In this document: piece by piece, positions 62,178 through 64,000 of the stretch
Layout: each line of letters begins with the position of its first letter
Position numbering within the stretch: position 1 is the stretch's first letter
Assembly: GCF_020297055.1 (NCBI RefSeq)
Contig: NZ_JAIXCQ010000009.1
Location: 1 to 64,000 of the forward strand
Origin: Isoptericola luteus
GTDB lineage: Bacteria > Actinomycetota > Actinomycetes > Actinomycetales > Cellulomonadaceae
Direction of reading: 5' to 3'
Length of the DNA: 64,000 nucleotides
Position numbers and translations under genes: made by a program
The notes under the pieces: generated by a model
What the model saw: only the letters and a program-made list of their open reading frames with translations
Database searches by the model: none
Told to the model about the DNA's origin: nothing

Positions 62178-62228
62178 GAAGGGCCCCACCCGCAGAATCA
62201 TGCGGCTGTGGGGTCCTTCGTCGTTTCC
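62178..62228 (+). terminator. Terminator after tRNA-Ser
   Basis: GAAGGGCCCCAC (62178-62189) and GTGGGGTCCTTC (62208-62219) form a 12-bp stem with one G-U pair, followed by CGTCGTTT. Confidence 0.75.
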
Positions 62229-62240
62229 CGTACTCCCTTT

Positions 62241-63458
62241 TCACTCCGTTTTCCCTTCCGGGACGCCCGGCGTCGACGCCTGGGTGACGAGCTGGTCGAT
62301 CACCGTCCGCAGGTCCGGGGCGACGTGGGTCCGCTTCACGTAGTGCCGCACCGTGGTGCCCTCATCGGCGTGGCCGAGCAGCGCGGTCGCGTTGGCGATG
62401 GTGGTCGAGTTGGCGACCTGGGTGGCGACGGTGCGGCGGAAGTCGTGCGGCATGACCTTGGTGCCGATGGCGGCCTGGGCGTCGCGGAGCTGGTCGCGGA
62501 TACGGCTCGGTGCGCGCGGCGTGGCATTGGTCGACGGGAACACGAGGTCGTCGGGTCCGCCGTCGAGCCCGAGGTCCAGCGCCTCGGTGAGGGCGGCGAC
62601 GACGAAGGCCGGCAGTGTGATGGTGCGCCTCGACGTGTCCGACTTGGGCTTGGACTGCCGCAGCAGCCGGCCCTCGACGCGGACGATGGTGCCCGTCACG
62701 GTGAGCGTCGGGATCAGAGCCTCGAGGTCGAGGTCCGCCTCCCGCAGCGCCAGGCACTCACCGATGCGCAGGCCGGTACCGAGCATCGTGTCCACGATCT
62801 GCGGCAGCAGCGTGATGTTGCGCCGACCGCGGGGGAGCGCGGGACGGTCCTCCCACTCCCGGACGGCTTTCCGCAGCAGGGCGATGTCCTCCAGCCCAAG
62901 GGCACGGACCTCCTCCCGACGCGGCTTGCGCACCGTCACGGCGTCCCGCACCGGGTTGAACGGCGCCGCCCCGTAACGGACGCACATCATCATCACCTGC
63001 GACAGCACGTTCCGGGCCTGCCGGGCGGTGTCGAACTTCCGCGCCGCGCTCAGCGCCATGAGCACCCGATTCACCGCGACCGGAGTCACCTCCCGCACCC
63101 GCAGCGCGCCGAACGCCGGACGCAGGTCCCGCTCCAGCACCCCGAGATACGTCGCGAGCGACTGCGGCGTGATCTGCCCCTCGACCCGCTTCTCTGACAC
63201 CCACTGGTCGAAGACGACCGTCATCCGGGACTCCTGCGTGATGGCGGCGCCACCGCTGGTCGTACCGTCCGTGCTCGAACGGTGCAGCTTGTCCTCCAAG
63301 CGACGTTGCGCAGCAGCACCGGACGGCCCGCGGGCCTCGTACTTGTGGAGCACGCCCGCAAAGTCGCGGTACAGCGCCTGCGCCCGCCAGACGCCGGGGG
63401 AGATCTCACGGCGGCGGATCTGCCCCCAGCGTCCTGGCTCGATGGGCTTGCGAGGCAT
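62241..63458 (-). CDS. int: Tyrosine-type site-specific integrase
   Basis: A 405-residue phage/ICE integrase. N-terminal arm-binding domain (residues 10-70, GVWRAQALYRDFAGVLHKYEARG), core-binding SAM-like domain (80-165) and catalytic domain with Arg231 (TGLRIGECLALR), Lys272, His338-x2-Arg341 (MPHDFRRTVATQ), His363 (LLGHADEGTTV) and nucleophile Tyr373. All are intact, so it should be active. Its 3' end faces tRNA-Ser 67 bp away, and its start is 3 bp from the excisionase stop. Likely mediates integration into that tRNA gene. Confidence 0.93.
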   Translation of the reverse strand: MPRKPIEPGRWGQIRRREISPGVWRAQALYRDFAGVLHKYEARGPSGAAAQRRLEDKLHRSSTDGTTSGGAAITQESRMTVVFDQWVSEKRVEGQITPQSLATYLGVLERDLRPAFGALRVREVTPVAVNRVLMALSAARKFDTARQARNVLSQVMMMCVRYGAAPFNPVRDAVTVRKPRREEVRALGLEDIALLRKAVREWEDRPALPRGRRNITLLPQIVDTMLGTGLRIGECLALREADLDLEALIPTLTVTGTIVRVEGRLLRQSKPKSDTSRRTITLPAFVVAALTEALDLGLDGGPDDLVFPSTNATPRAPSRIRDQLRDAQAAIGTKVMPHDFRRTVATQVANSTTIANATALLGHADEGTTVRHYVKRTHVAPDLRTVIDQLVTQASTPGVPEGKTE

Positions 63459-63461
63459 CGG

Positions 63462-63689
63462 TCAGCCCGCCGCATGGTCGTCGGTGACGCGATCCAGCCA
63501 CGCCTCGACGTCGTCGGGGCGGTATCGCAGCCGGGCGCCGACGCGGACCACGTTCGGCCCACCGCCGCGGCTCGACCACGCGTACACGCAGTGCAGGCTC
63601 ACGCCCAGGTACTCGGCCAGCTCGTCCGGCGTCATCAGGCGACGCCGGTTGGTCGTCCGGTCCATCGGGTTCACGCTCGTGGTGCTCAT
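63462..63689 (-). CDS. xis: Excisionase (AlpA/Xis-like HTH protein)
   Basis: A 75-residue MerR-like winged-helix protein (LMTPDELAEYLGVSLHCVYAWSSRGGGPNVVRVGARLRYRPDDVEAWLD), the standard form of excisionase/AlpA genes found beside actinomycete integrases. The ATG at 63689 follows GGAGGG; the upstream reading frame would extend it without a site. It probably directs the integrase towards excision. Confidence 0.88.
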   Translation of the reverse strand: MSTTSVNPMDRTTNRRRLMTPDELAEYLGVSLHCVYAWSSRGGGPNVVRVGARLRYRPDDVEAWLDRVTDDHAAG

Positions 63690-63735
63690 TGCAGTTCCCT
63701 CCCGTGTCCGTTCTTCTGTCCCTCGTCGTTGTGGG

Positions 63736-64000
63736 TCATGCGGTACGGCTTGCCTTCCACTGTGCGTACTCGCGGGCACGGGCGGCAGCGGCGTCGGCGA
63801 GGGCCTTGTCCCCGGGGTTGGTCCAGCCGGTGCCTGCGTAGGTCCAGTGCCCGATGACGAGCGTGGTGTCTTCGTCGTCGGCGAGCAGGCGGTTCTCGAG
63901 GTCGGCGGTGTCCATCGCGGTGCCGTCGCGGTCCGCGTCGGTCTTGAGCTTCTGGAACCTGGCGCGGGCTCGGCGGAGCCTGCCGAGGGGGATGGAGTAG
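63736..64000 (-). CDS. C-terminal part of a RepSA-like replication initiator (partial)
   Basis: A gene running off the right edge on the minus strand, of which 88 codons are visible. The C-terminal part reads YSIPLGRLRRARARFQKLKT, then DDEDTTLVIGHWTYAGTGWT and NPGDKALADAAAARAREYAQWKAS. This is the typical ending of RepSA-family plasmid/ICE replication initiators (the YSTTF.ALR...GRGYT pattern). The stop is at 63736-63738, 46 bp before the excisionase start. It identifies the element as an actinomycete integrative element that replicates after excision. Family assignment is moderate because only the C-terminus is present. Confidence 0.65.
   Translation of the reverse strand, partial: YSIPLGRLRRARARFQKLKTDADRDGTAMDTADLENRLLADDEDTTLVIGHWTYAGTGWTNPGDKALADAAAARAREYAQWKASRTA

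Overview
This is a contiguous stretch of a very GC-rich chromosome with densely packed genes, many ATGA/GTGA stop-start overlaps, frequent GTG starts, HspR/HAIR control of dnaK, LacI-controlled glycoside-hydrolase clusters and actinobacterial DUF families. It looks like a plant-polysaccharide or chitin degrading actinomycete of the order Micrococcales (Cellulomonadaceae/Promicromonosporaceae type). The genus is an inference; no 16S gene is present.

Layout: (1) 0-4.1 kb: AGE-family sugar isomerase, Rrf2 regulator plus TauE/SafE anion exporter with a palindromic operator, PAS-ANTAR regulator, DUF4235. (2) 4.3-8.4 kb: TPP riboswitch followed by thiBPQ thiamine ABC importer, with a 90-bp near-identical tandem duplication at the thiB/thiP junction. 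(3) 8.4-15.5 kb: NarL-type two-component system, membrane protein, DHFR-like protein, pgi, a DUF1269 pseudogene, CutC, DedA. (4) 15.5-25.1 kb: a sugar-utilisation locus (LacI repressor, divergent ABC importer, GH3 and GH35 enzymes) followed by the wreck of an MFS transporter gene. (5) 25.5-28.4 kb: aspA plus a Dcu-type C4-dicarboxylate transporter. (6) 28.4-36.0 kb: S4-domain protein, dipeptidase, acetyltransferases, acyltransferase, ECF sigma factor with a membrane partner, phosphatase; includes a third pseudogene. (7) 36.0-41.4 kb: a four-cold-shock-domain protein and the dnaK-grpE-dnaJ-hspR heat-shock operon with two HAIR-like boxes and large hairpins. (8) 41.5-47.0 kb: DUF1540 protein, a degenerate GGDEF protein, and divergently a 1385-residue protein joining an ECF sigma factor, a zinc-finger anti-sigma-like domain, a Gly/Ala-rich membrane region and repeated Ig-like modules. 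(9) 47.0-55.2 kb: upp, tadA, a transglutaminase-like protein, a phytoene-dehydrogenase-like oxidoreductase, a second two-component system with a DUF4097 beta-repeat membrane protein, a sirtuin. (10) 55.3-62.0 kb: secreted Ig-like protein, a DUF4956-VTC polymerase-lipoprotein operon, GH18 chitinase. (11) 62.1-64.0 kb: tRNA-Ser(CGA) that serves as the edge of an integrated element: tyrosine integrase, excisionase and the C-terminus of a RepSA-like replication initiator, i.e. one end of an actinomycete integrative (probably conjugative) element.

The most unusual items are the sigma/anti-sigma/sensor fusion, a dispersed family of 42-nt TGTCAGG...CCTGACA palindromes (four copies in two loci), the 90-bp repeat that is translated into the predicted thiamine permease N-terminus, the quadruple cold-shock protein, and the near-perfect 27-bp hairpin inside the heat-shock operon. 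Three decayed genes (DUF1269, MFS transporter, and an unidentified protein) are visible between intact genes.
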